This document shows positions 1-7,943 of a stretch of 36,146 bases of DNA, one piece after another. Position 1 is the stretch's first letter, and every line of letters begins with the position of its first letter. The DNA is from Comamonadaceae bacterium. GTDB taxonomy: Bacteria > Pseudomonadota > Gammaproteobacteria > Burkholderiales > Burkholderiaceae_C. Made by a program: the position numbers and the translations under genes. The notes below the pieces were generated by a model, which was not told the DNA's origin, did no database searches, and was given only the letters and a program-made list of their open reading frames with translations. The stretch spans positions 1 to 36,146 of the forward strand of contig CANBYM010000024.1 of NCBI GenBank assembly GCA_947373605.1. Direction: 5' to 3'.

Positions 1-518
1 CGCAGCAGATTAGCCACCACATCGTCCACGGCCTCCTGGTGGTCCATCAGGGCGTCCATGCTGCGCAGGAGTTGTTGGTGGGTCAGACTGGCCGTATCCA
101 CCTCCGGAATGCTCACCGTTTCCAGCCAGCGCAACACACCGAGTTTGGACTCCGGATCACACAACCGGTTAAAGACCATCACACGCAAAGCGTGTTCAAC
201 CGGCGTGGTGTAGCGGGCTTTGCGGAACACGCGGGCAAGGCCTTCAAAGCCGAGCTCCTTCCAAAGTTGATCCAGCGCCCACACGTCACCAAGGGCCAGC
301 GCTGATTCAAACTCCACCTGAGCGGCGGCCACCAAATCCGTGGCTTTGCCACGTGCACGCAATAGGCCCTTGAGCAAAGAATCAACGGCGCCATCAGACT
401 CATCAATTCGCCCAATGGTGGCAACCGTGCGTTGGCGCGGCTTACCGTTCTCGTCGCGGAAGGACTCAACGAGCTGAGCGTAGGTGTGGGCCCCCGAACG
501 AGTGAGCTTGATGAACAT
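1..518 (-). mobile_element. IS1634-family transposase, N-terminal part (runs off window)
   Basis: The minus strand is open from an ATG at 518 to the window edge (about 172 codons) and begins MFIKLTRSGAHTYAQLVE, followed by RQRTVATIGRID. That opening is characteristic of IS1634-type DDE transposases (IS4 superfamily), which are usually about 550-600 residues and catalyse cut-and-paste transposition. The catalytic DDE residues would lie beyond position 1, so activity cannot be judged. There is no stop or frameshift in the visible part. Upstream of the start (519-606) the sequence turns AT-rich, as expected for the end of an IS. I could not identify the terminal inverted repeat or a target duplication, because the other end is outside the window. 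The element abuts a TnpB-related remnant on its right. Confidence 0.8.
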
Positions 519-606
519 GACAGAAGTGTAGCAAATTACAAATTTATTGCCAACACTTTTGTCAAGTGAAATTGCCACTACAAGAATTTTTGAAAAAGCA
601 CGCTAA

Positions 607-1149
607 GTGCTTGATTTAATTGACTACGGATGTCAGAAACAGGCCAAATTTGCAATTTGGTGTCGAACTCGGGTTGCCAGCAACAAGGTGATCTCTAGCA
701 TCAAGGCTGCAGCGTTGCGGCGCGGTGTTGATGTCATAGAAGTCAACCTGGCGTACACGTCGGTGATTGGCGCGGTGAACCACGCGCAAAGAAATGGAAT
801 ATCAGTTCACATGGGCGCGGCCTTGGCCATCGCACGAAGAGGTTTAGGGTTGTCTGAGAAACCGCCTAAGCGGGAGGCACAAGTGCCCACCCGCAATGGT
901 GGCCATGTCACCTTCTGCGTACCTGTAAGGAATCGCACGAAGCATGTATGGTCGCACTGGGCGAAGATCAGAACAACCCTGAAAGCGGCGCATGTAGCGC
1001 ATCATCGGTCTGGTTTACCAAAAGGTTTACCCGCACCACTGCTTCCCTTAAGGCAGTCATTGGGTTCAATCCGGTCTTCTACGGTGCAATTCCGCAGCGC
1101 GAATCGTCAGCACTGTTCGGCTGGCGTACTAGGCGAAGTCCCACTGTGA
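607..1149 (+). pseudogene. TnpB-related protein, C-terminal remnant (5' truncated)
   Basis: Recognisable similarity starts near base 690 (KVISSIKAAALRRGVDVIEVN region) and runs to the stop. It includes AYTSVIGAVNHAQRNGIS, VHMGAALAIARRGLGL, VRNRTKHVWSHWAK and a natural-looking C-terminus (NRQHCSAGVLGEVPL). This is the C-terminal third of the 'TnpB-related' proteins annotated with IS200/IS605-type elements. The RuvC-I/II parts and the N-terminal domain are missing, and the first ~25 codons of the open frame do not look like the family, so the translated start is an artefact of truncation. The fragment cannot be a working nuclease. Its 5' loss lies next to the IS1634-type element, so insertion or recombination there is the likely cause. 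It is convergent with the penicillin-acylase gene, whose stop is 16 bp away. Confidence 0.7.
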
Positions 1150-1165
1150 GTGGAACAATTGTCCA

Positions 1166-3586
1166 TTATTTTAGGAACGGCTGAAGTACCAGCGTGCTTT
1201 TTGTGTTGGCGGCGACATCCGGTGCACTCAAATGCATGGGCGCATAAATGCCTTGCGCAAACCGCTCAGCCTGATCGGCATAGTGCTTGTCAAATAGGAC
1301 GCCGCTTTGTCCAACCGGATTGATACCCTCAGCCTTCCCGGGGCTGGCGAAATCAATAATCCTGCGAGTTGAGGGCCCGTAGCTCACGTGCCAAGGGGCA
1401 GGTCCCACGCGTTCAGAAAAGTTATTGGGTGTCTCACGGCCACCCGGAACGGAATACGGCCCCACATTGAAAAGATAGCGCAAAGCACTGTCTCGCCCCA
1501 AAGGGTGTAAGTGGGTAAGCGTATGGGTCTGTCCCCAAGTCCAGTCGGTCAGCGTGGTGCCGTAAAGACCAGTCAAGTGTTTGAGCGTGTTGGACCAGGC
1601 AATGCGCACGATCTCAAAGCGATTTTCCGTGGCCGGTGTGTCCACGTTGTTCCACCAGGGCGATTTGGGGTTGGCCAACAGCAAGGGAAGGGCGTGGTCC
1701 AATGCCGGTGTGCCAAGCAGGTTGGCAAACTGCACCTCACCCAATTCATCTGCAAAAGCAGCTTTAGCTAGTTCGTAGCTGAACTGGCTAAACAGCGTGG
1801 CGGCGATGCTGTCCTGCGTGTAGCAGCCGTCCCACTTTTGCATAGGCTCCATGAAAGCCTTCTCGTTGGGGTCCGTGATGACAGCCTCCAGGATCGGCAG
1901 GGCTTCTTTCAAGACCCGTAGTGCGTAGCCATTGCAGGCATCGAGTTGCAGGGCCTTGGTTTTGGCGATGTCCCACTTTTCCGTGGCGTCGCTCAAATGG
2001 GCATTAAGTTCCTGAACGCGGTCCGGTAATAGGTAATAGCCCGGTACCGGCAACGCACTGCCCGCGCCGGGCTGATTGTTGGCGGAGACGATGTATCCAC
2101 GCGGTGGATTTTCTTCCTGCGGGTTGAAGTTGAAGTTATAAAAACCCGGCTTTTCGGCCTCACCTTTGGACGCGTCCAGAATGAACATCGGGTTCACGCC
2201 GGGCGGGCGTTGCGGGATTTTTCCGGCTGCCCACCAGGCAATGTCACCGCCCGCGTTGGCCCAAAGAATATTGAGGCCGGGGGCGTGAATTTTGGAGGCC
2301 GCTTGGCGTGCTTTGTTCCGGGTGTCGGCGCGGTTTAGTTCGTAAAAAGCGTCCAGCAGTGGATTTTCGGTTTCCAGCAAGGCCCACCACATGGCAATCG
2401 GTGTGCGGCCGTAATTGGCTTTGAAAGCGTCGGTGATGATGGGGCCGTGTGGCGAGTGGCGCAACTTCAGCAGAACCGGCTCGGCGTTTTTCACATTAAT
2501 GGTTTCGGTGTGCGTGGCCATGTCGACCCAATGGTCCTGGTACCAGACCTGGTCGGGATTGGCCGGGTTGGTGCGCTCTGCAACAAGGTCGACGTCATCG
2601 TTTTCGAACATCGTCAGGCTCCAGCCGAATTTCTGGTTGTGGCCCAGCAGCGCAAAAGGATTGAGCGACAAAAAGTGGCCGTACAATTCAAATCCCGGAC
2701 TGCTCAAATGCGCTTCGTACCAAACTGCAGGTACGGAAAAACCGATGTGCGGATCGCCCGCGAGCAGCGGTTTACCACTGGCGGTGCGTTTGCCGGAAAC
2801 GACCCAGGCATTGCTGCCCTGAAACATGGGCAATCCGGCGAGCTCCATGGCTTGGCGGCTGACAGTCGCCACCTGCGTCAGGCTTTGCCAGTCGCCATCA
2901 TTCAACGGTTGGGTCGGTTTGGCAGTTGCCACCGGTTCAAGTACACCCATGGGGTGCCATTCGGTGTCGAATTCTTTGAGGTATTCGGGACCCAGCTTGT
3001 CGCGGATAAAGGTCATGACCGGTTCGGTTTTGAACGCGGCGGCAAAGCTGTAGGCCTGATAACCCGAAATGGCGATCGAATCTTCCTGCGTAAATGGCCG
3101 CCGCGGTATGTGCAGAATATTGAACTCGATGGGTGGCTTGTGGGTGCTTTGGAATTGATTGATGCCGTCCAGATATGCGCTCAAAGCAGCTGCCGCCGGA
3201 CTGTTCTGGTCCAGATTTGCCGCATAGCTTTCCGCGTAGGAACGTATGCCCAGAGTGCGGAATAACTTGTCGGCATCCAAAAACTTGGCGCCCAGAATTT
3301 CTGCCAGCTCGCCTTTTGCCAGACGCCGCATGACTTCCATTTGAAACAGCCTGTCCTGCGCATGGACGTATCCCAATGCGCGGTACATGTCTGCCTGGTT
3401 TTCTGCGCGGATGTGCGGCACGCCGCGCTCGTCATATTGCACGGTCACGCTGGCACTGAGCCCCGACATTTCAACTGTGCCGCTGCGCTTGGGCTGCTTG
3501 CTGTAGACATACCATGCGGCCGCTGCCGATGCCAGAATCACGGCGATCGCCAACAAGATACCAATAATTTTCAGTGTGCGTTTCAA
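1166..3586 (-). CDS. Penicillin acylase family protein (Ntn-hydrolase, S45)
   Basis: The product is 806 residues with an N-terminal hydrophobic segment (about residues 6-27) that should export or anchor it on the periplasmic side. Members are autoprocessed from a precursor into alpha and beta chains and hydrolyse amide bonds of N-acyl compounds (beta-lactams, acyl-homoserine lactones, N-acyl amino acids). The family landmarks are present: the early alpha-chain segment GVPHIRAENQADMYRALGYVHAQDRLF begins near residue 55, given here only as a landmark, and the beta-chain nucleophile motif GSNAWVVSG has Ser258. DPHIGF follows at about 277. The length fits the family. The start codon is TTG; the upstream frame reaches a stop without an ATG or GTG. 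It begins 27 bp after hpnE and probably shares its transcript. The natural substrate is unknown. Confidence 0.88.
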   Translation of the reverse strand: MKRTLKIIGILLAIAVILASAAAAWYVYSKQPKRSGTVEMSGLSASVTVQYDERGVPHIRAENQADMYRALGYVHAQDRLFQMEVMRRLAKGELAEILGAKFLDADKLFRTLGIRSYAESYAANLDQNSPAAAALSAYLDGINQFQSTHKPPIEFNILHIPRRPFTQEDSIAISGYQAYSFAAAFKTEPVMTFIRDKLGPEYLKEFDTEWHPMGVLEPVATAKPTQPLNDGDWQSLTQVATVSRQAMELAGLPMFQGSNAWVVSGKRTASGKPLLAGDPHIGFSVPAVWYEAHLSSPGFELYGHFLSLNPFALLGHNQKFGWSLTMFENDDVDLVAERTNPANPDQVWYQDHWVDMATHTETINVKNAEPVLLKLRHSPHGPIITDAFKANYGRTPIAMWWALLETENPLLDAFYELNRADTRNKARQAASKIHAPGLNILWANAGGDIAWWAAGKIPQRPPGVNPMFILDASKGEAEKPGFYNFNFNPQEENPPRGYIVSANNQPGAGSALPVPGYYLLPDRVQELNAHLSDATEKWDIAKTKALQLDACNGYALRVLKEALPILEAVITDPNEKAFMEPMQKWDGCYTQDSIAATLFSQFSYELAKAAFADELGEVQFANLLGTPALDHALPLLLANPKSPWWNNVDTPATENRFEIVRIAWSNTLKHLTGLYGTTLTDWTWGQTHTLTHLHPLGRDSALRYLFNVGPYSVPGGRETPNNFSERVGPAPWHVSYGPSTRRIIDFASPGKAEGINPVGQSGVLFDKHYADQAERFAQGIYAPMHLSAPDVAANTKSTLVLQPFLK

Positions 3587-3613
3587 GGTGTGCGCTTCGT
3601 GCGTGGGGCTATC

Positions 3614-4963
3614 TTAAGGGTTCAATCTAGGTGGCAGGGCTCTGTTTGCAAACGCCGCGCCAGCCGCATAAATGCCACTGCGCACCGCGCCTTCCAGCGT
3701 TGCAGGGTATGGACCTTCTACATAATCACCGCATGCAAACAAACCTGGCGCAATGCAGGCGGCCGGCCTTTGCAGGTCCGGCGTGCAGGCAAAAGTCGCT
3801 CGCTTTTCGACAATGGTTTGCACGGCCATCAAGCGACTGGTGTCCAAAAAATGCGCCAGTTGCGCGTTCCCCTGTCTGATCACTTTGGCCTGCACTGCCT
3901 CCCGATTCTCCGTATTGGCGCTGACGACCAATGCTAATAGACCGGGCGGTCCGCCGAGTTGACCTTTGTCAAACACGAACTGCGCCGGGTGCTCTGTGTC
4001 ATTGTGTAAGGCCAACATGGGTTGTGCCAGTTGTATGTTGGGCGCGTGGGCATAAACGGTTGCAATTTCTTCAAACTGTATGGCTTGGACCTGTGCTGTC
4101 CAGCGCTTCATAACTTGTCCAAGTGGCGGCGCACATTGCGGTGCACTCTGGTCCAGCAGTTTGGCAGTTGCGGACGCGGATGCGGCAAGTACCACCGCGT
4201 CAAACAAGCCGTCAAAAGCGGTGCCTTTGATAATCCAATCGCCGGACTCGTTTTGCGAAACGGACTCCACCCGCGAAGCCGTGTGTACGCTAAATCCCTG
4301 CTTCTCCAACCATGTTGCAGCCGCTTGCGGGAAAAGCGCGGTCAGGTCGGTCCTGGGCAGGAGCAAGTTGGAGCCACCACGCACGCCGAACAGGGAGTCT
4401 TTTAAAACCCGCAAAAACACCTGCGCACTGGCGCGCTCTGCCGGTGTATTGAGGGCGGATACGCATAGCGGTTCAATGAGTGTCTGCAACACGCGTTGCG
4501 TCAGTCCACTGCATAGACTCTGAACAGTCGTTTGCGCAGGGCATCGAAAACCTTGCAGTTGCCAAACAGTGGCTGCGCGTAACAGTGACCCTTTGTCTTT
4601 CCAGCTCCAGCTGCTGTTTTGCAGTATGCCGCCCAAGGCGTCTAAAGGGCTGAGCCAGTCGGGAAGCTTGAGTCCGCTGCCATCGGGGTATTGCAAAGTA
4701 AGCGGCAGGCGCAGTAGCAGTTCGTCCGGGTTCACGCCAACGAACTGCATCAATTGGAGCGTTTCGGTATAAGCGCCGATCAGGATGTGTTGGCCATTGT
4801 CGAGCAACAGGGCGTTACCGTCGGGCAGCGTGACCGGGACTGCTCTTGCCCGACCGCCCAGCGTGCGAGAGCCCTCAAAAACCGTTACTTTATGACCCTG
4901 TTTCGTGGCGCTCACGGCAGCGGCCAAGCCCGACCAGCCCGCTCCGATGACCGCCAGTTTCAT
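3614..4963 (-). CDS. hpnE: Hydroxysqualene dehydroxylase HpnE
   Basis: This 449-residue FAD-dependent flavoprotein performs the last step of the bacterial squalene route, reductive removal of the hydroxyl of hydroxysqualene. The N-terminus MKLAVIGAGWSGLAAA is a dinucleotide-binding Rossmann motif, followed by VTVFEGSRTLGGRA, and the C-terminal FACGDYVEGPYPATLEGA is the second FAD-contacting segment of amine-oxidase-like enzymes. I chose the ATG at 4963 over an upstream in-frame ATG at 5023: the Rossmann strand begins at the former, an AGGA box lies about 9 bases before it, and the longer form would overlap hpnD. It is third in the order hpnC-hpnD-hpnE, the usual companions, which strongly supports the call. 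All three are cytoplasmic or membrane-associated. Confidence 0.93.
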   Translation of the reverse strand: MKLAVIGAGWSGLAAAVSATKQGHKVTVFEGSRTLGGRARAVPVTLPDGNALLLDNGQHILIGAYTETLQLMQFVGVNPDELLLRLPLTLQYPDGSGLKLPDWLSPLDALGGILQNSSWSWKDKGSLLRAATVWQLQGFRCPAQTTVQSLCSGLTQRVLQTLIEPLCVSALNTPAERASAQVFLRVLKDSLFGVRGGSNLLLPRTDLTALFPQAAATWLEKQGFSVHTASRVESVSQNESGDWIIKGTAFDGLFDAVVLAASASATAKLLDQSAPQCAPPLGQVMKRWTAQVQAIQFEEIATVYAHAPNIQLAQPMLALHNDTEHPAQFVFDKGQLGGPPGLLALVVSANTENREAVQAKVIRQGNAQLAHFLDTSRLMAVQTIVEKRATFACTPDLQRPAACIAPGLFACGDYVEGPYPATLEGAVRSGIYAAGAAFANRALPPRLNP

Positions 4964-4983
4964 TTGCTGCAGTCCTGCATGGT

Positions 4984-5823
4984 TCACAGACGCCCCAGCG
5001 CCTGAACCTTCCATGCCAGCCACAATTTGCGCAGCGGTGTCAGGCGCACACGCTGGTGCAGTACCTGAAAGTTGTCTGCTTCAATTTCGCGCAATAGCGC
5101 GCGGTAAATGCTGGCCATCATGAGGCCGGGCTTTTGGTTGCGCCGGTCGGCGTCCGGCAGAAGTCGCAGTGCTTCGTCATAAAGCCCGTGGGCACGCGTA
5201 GCCTGAAACTGCATGAGGGCCACAAACCGATCCGAATAGGTGCGCTTCAGGATTTCGTGCGCTTTCACATCAAACTGTTGAAGCTCATTCACCGGCAAAT
5301 AGATTCGCCCCCGCATAGCATCTTCACCCACGTCACGGATGATATTGGTCAGTTGAAGGGCTTGACCCAGCACATGGGCATACCGGGTGGTCTCCTCCTG
5401 TTTGCGGCCGAATATGCCCGCGGCAACTTCGCCCACTACGCCGGCCACCAGATGGCAATAGCGTTCCAGGTTGGGGTAGTCGAGATAACGGGTTTGTTCC
5501 AGATCCATCTGGCACCCCTGAATCACGGCAAGCAAATGGTTTTGTTTAATCCGGTAAGCGGCGGTATGCGGCATGAGCGCCTTCATGACCGGGTGGTTAG
5601 GTTGTCCTGCAAAAGCCTTGGCCACCTCACTTTGCCACCAGGCAAGTTTGGTGGCAGCAACGCCAATATCTGAAATCTCGTCAACTACATCATCAATTTC
5701 GCGACAGAAGGCATAAAACGCCGTAATCGCTGCGCGCCGGGGTGCAGGCAGAAATAGAAAGGCGTAATAAAAGCTACTGCCCGAAGCAGCCGCCTTCTCC
5801 TGCACATATTGTTCTGGTGTCAT
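4984..5823 (-). CDS. hpnD: Presqualene diphosphate synthase HpnD
   Basis: The product (279 residues) belongs to the squalene/phytoene synthase family. It condenses two farnesyl diphosphates head to head to presqualene diphosphate, which HpnC then converts to hydroxysqualene. The first aspartate-rich Mg-diphosphate motif is in FCREIDDVVDEI near residue 41, and the second is in IRDVGEDAMRGRIYLP near residue 165. The family segment SSFYYAFLFLPAPRR is at the N-terminus. The start at 5823 (MTPEQYVQEKAA) matches the family; an upstream in-frame ATG at 5898 would run into hpnC. The gene lies 10 bp after hpnC and 20 bp before hpnE, indicating one transcript. HpnD is separable from HpnC by its neighbour order and by the YLP rather than YYF after the second motif. 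Confidence 0.92.
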   Translation of the reverse strand: MTPEQYVQEKAAASGSSFYYAFLFLPAPRRAAITAFYAFCREIDDVVDEISDIGVAATKLAWWQSEVAKAFAGQPNHPVMKALMPHTAAYRIKQNHLLAVIQGCQMDLEQTRYLDYPNLERYCHLVAGVVGEVAAGIFGRKQEETTRYAHVLGQALQLTNIIRDVGEDAMRGRIYLPVNELQQFDVKAHEILKRTYSDRFVALMQFQATRAHGLYDEALRLLPDADRRNQKPGLMMASIYRALLREIEADNFQVLHQRVRLTPLRKLWLAWKVQALGRL

Positions 5824-5833
5824 GGGCTTATTG

Positions 5834-6697
5834 TCACATCCACAAGGCGCGCCAAAGCAGCACAACGTAGTCCCACGCATACAGTTTGGGACGCGCATTG
5901 AGCGTGGCGAAATTCATGGATTGAATTTTGTCCAAAATGCGCAGTCCGCCTTGCACTACAAGCCGCAATTCCCAACCGGCCCGGCCTGCGACCTTGTGCA
6001 CCAGTGGCGCCCCTTGCATCATCAGCATACGCGCTGACTGCACACATTGACGCAGCATGTCGGTTATTTGCGGAGTTTGCAGTCGGGCCAGCACTTCAGA
6101 AGCATCGACACCTGCACGGGCCATCATCTCCTGAGTGAAGTAGTAGCGGCCTCGCGGAATATCCACGCTCGGGTCCTGCCAAAAATTGATTAGTTGCAGT
6201 GCGGTGCAAATGGCATCGCTCTGCGACAACGACAGCGGGTCTTGCACGCCGTAAAGCTGCAGGACCAAGCGACCCACGGGGTTCGCAGATCGGGCGCAAT
6301 AGGCGAGCAGTTCGCTGTAGCTGGCGTAGCCCGCGGCATCACGGGTTTTTTCCACGTCCTGGACAAAGGCGTCGAGCAGGTCGGCCAGTAATGAAATTTG
6401 CAGGACGTGGGCTGCAATAGCGTGTTGAAGGTTGGCAAATTGAAGCCTCCAACGCGGGTCGAACGACTCCAGTGGCGTGTCGCCTTTGGCGGCGAGTTCA
6501 AGCTGCTTGCGGTAGTCGCACAGGGCTTGCAGTCGTTCCGCTGCGTCATCGGCACCTTCGTCCGCAATGTCGTCAGCCGTTCGGGCGAATTGGTAGATCG
6601 CGGCGATCGGAGCGCGCAAGCGGGGTGGACACAGGATGGATGCGACCGGAAAATTCTCGTAGTGACCGATCTCGGAGTCAGATTTGGCGTGTTGCAT
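5834..6697 (-). CDS. hpnC: Hydroxysqualene synthase HpnC
   Basis: This 287-residue squalene/phytoene-synthase-fold protein is the first gene of the hpnCDE operon. It turns presqualene diphosphate into hydroxysqualene. Visible motifs are HYENFPVASILCPPRLR at the N-terminus (typical of HpnC), the aspartate-rich QFARTADDIADEG near residue 36, and NFWQDPSVDIPRGRYYF near residue 172. The ATG at 6697 is the first reasonable start. It is transcribed divergently from the RND efflux genes across a 141-bp AT-rich gap that must hold promoters for both directions. The squalene made is normally a precursor of hopanoids or other membrane triterpenes; no squalene-hopene cyclase or later hopanoid genes are in this window. 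Confidence 0.92.
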   Translation of the reverse strand: MQHAKSDSEIGHYENFPVASILCPPRLRAPIAAIYQFARTADDIADEGADDAAERLQALCDYRKQLELAAKGDTPLESFDPRWRLQFANLQHAIAAHVLQISLLADLLDAFVQDVEKTRDAAGYASYSELLAYCARSANPVGRLVLQLYGVQDPLSLSQSDAICTALQLINFWQDPSVDIPRGRYYFTQEMMARAGVDASEVLARLQTPQITDMLRQCVQSARMLMMQGAPLVHKVAGRAGWELRLVVQGGLRILDKIQSMNFATLNARPKLYAWDYVVLLWRALWM

Positions 6698-6745
6698 CGT
6701 GGCCTGATTTTGCCTTTATGCGTGCAAGCTCTGTTTGCTTTGGTC

Positions 6746-6774
6746 TTGACAGTAATTAGCAATTCCCCTAAATT
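6746..6774 (+). promoter_or_regulatory. Sigma-70-type promoter for the RND efflux operon
   Basis: A perfect -35 box TTGACA (6746-6751) is followed after 17 bases by TAAATT (6769-6774), matching four of six -10 positions. It points at the adaptor gene whose ATG is at 6839, leaving a leader of roughly 58 bases. The assignment is from consensus matching only; the divergent hpnC promoter must lie in the same gap and may overlap. Confidence 0.55.
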
Positions 6775-6778
6775 ACTA

Positions 6779-6788
6779 ACCAATTGGT
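6779..6788. promoter_or_regulatory. Palindromic candidate operator ACCAATTGGT
   Basis: A perfect 10-bp palindrome, extendable imperfectly to TAACCAATTGGTCA, begins five bases after the proposed -10 box and so would cover the transcription start. Such a site suits a dimeric repressor, and RND operons are often controlled by TetR- or MarR-type repressors. No repressor gene is adjacent, so the partner would be encoded elsewhere. A short AT-centred palindrome can also arise by chance. Confidence 0.3.
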
Positions 6789-6838
6789 CATTAGCACCAT
6801 TGAACTCCATTAGTTATTCAATTTCCGGCCTCGCAAAA

Positions 6839-7942
6839 ATGTCATTTAAGCCAATCTACGCCATCACTTCGCTGGCGATATCAGCAATATTTCTAGTGGG
6901 CTGCTCTAAACACGAGGAGGCACAGGAGCCGATTCGTGCGGTCAAAGTTCTTACCGTGGGCGCTGACAGCATGCATACCGGCTACGAATTTGCCGGAGAG
7001 GTGCGCGCGCGCGCTGAGTCGCGATTGGGGTTTCGCGTTTCGGGAAAGATCATCCGCCGCCAAGTGGAGCTTGGCCAGCGAGTCAAAGCGGGCGAAGTAT
7101 TGGCCCAACTTGACCCACAGGATTACAAATTGGCTACAGATGCAGCGCGCGCGCAACTGGGTGCAGCGGCCACCAATCGGGACCTGGCGGCCGCGGATTA
7201 CAAGCGCTACAAAGAACTCAAGGATCAAAACTTTATCAGTGGAGCTGACCTGGAGCGGCGGGAAACTACATTGAAGGCTGCTGTTGCACAGTACGACCAG
7301 GCGCAGGCACAGCTATCTAGCCAGGGCAATCAGGCAGCCTACACCGCACTGGTGTCCGATGTCTCCGGCGTTGTGACTTCGGTCGATGCAGAGGTGGGGC
7401 AGGTGGTGTCAGCGGGCACACCCGTGATCCGCATTGCACAGGATGGGCCGCGCGACGCTGTATTTTCGGTGGCGGAGGACAAGATCGGCATGGTGATGGT
7501 CGGCTCCGGCGCTGAGGTGACTGCTTGGAATAGCAAAGAAAAGCTTTCTGGGCATGTTCGGGAAGTTGCGGCCAGCGCGGACCCAGTGACGCGCACATTT
7601 GCGGTCAAAGTGGCTCTGGATGCCAAAGATGCACTGCCGCTGGGTACCACAGTCAGTGTGGTTCCGCAGGCCTTCGACCGCAGTGGTGTGCAGGTAATCA
7701 AAGTGCCGACGAGCGCACTTCGCCGGGATGCAGACAAGTCAGCAGTCTGGGTGCTGGATGTGAGCAGCATGACGGTCAACCTTCAGCCGGTGGTCATCGC
7801 AACGGCCGATGGAAATGACGCGGTAGTTAGCAGTGGACTCAAGCCGGGCATGCACGTGGTATCTGCCGGGGTGCACGTGTTGTCACCCGGTCAAAAGGTC
7901 ACCATATACCAAGACAAATACGCTAACGCCGCAGGCAAGTGA
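6839..7942 (+). CDS. RND efflux periplasmic adaptor lipoprotein
   Basis: The product has 367 residues. The N-terminus carries a lipoprotein signal with lipobox LVGC (Cys22), so it should be anchored in the inner membrane facing the periplasm. It follows the HlyD/AcrA layout: a first beta/lipoyl half (GYEFAGEVRARAESRLGF, then GKIIRRQVELGQRVKAGEVL near 75-95), an alpha-helical hairpin (about 100-160), the second lipoyl half (SDVSGVVTSVDAEVGQVV), a beta-barrel and a membrane-proximal domain. It should join the adjacent pump to an outer-membrane channel. The open frame extends far upstream through hpnC, but the ATG at 6839 begins the signal sequence and follows the promoter. The pump gene starts one base after this stop codon. 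Confidence 0.9.
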   Translation: MSFKPIYAITSLAISAIFLVGCSKHEEAQEPIRAVKVLTVGADSMHTGYEFAGEVRARAESRLGFRVSGKIIRRQVELGQRVKAGEVLAQLDPQDYKLATDAARAQLGAAATNRDLAAADYKRYKELKDQNFISGADLERRETTLKAAVAQYDQAQAQLSSQGNQAAYTALVSDVSGVVTSVDAEVGQVVSAGTPVIRIAQDGPRDAVFSVAEDKIGMVMVGSGAEVTAWNSKEKLSGHVREVAASADPVTRTFAVKVALDAKDALPLGTTVSVVPQAFDRSGVQVIKVPTSALRRDADKSAVWVLDVSSMTVNLQPVVIATADGNDAVVSSGLKPGMHVVSAGVHVLSPGQKVTIYQDKYANAAGK

Positions 7943-7943
7943 T

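Noticed and set aside
179-469. 96-codon minus-strand open frame near the left edge
   Set aside because: It is a frame shadow. The neighbouring frame from ATG 518 gives a recognisable IS1634-type transposase N-terminus that continues beyond the window.
2447-3265. 272-codon plus-strand open frame antisense to the penicillin-acylase gene
   Set aside because: The opposite strand encodes a well-supported enzyme with its catalytic motifs here; the frame has no recognisable protein features and is explained by codon bias.
4964-5023. Longer N-terminus of HpnE starting at 5023
   Set aside because: The extra 20 residues precede the Rossmann strand, overlap hpnD, and the internal ATG has an AGGA ribosome-binding site.
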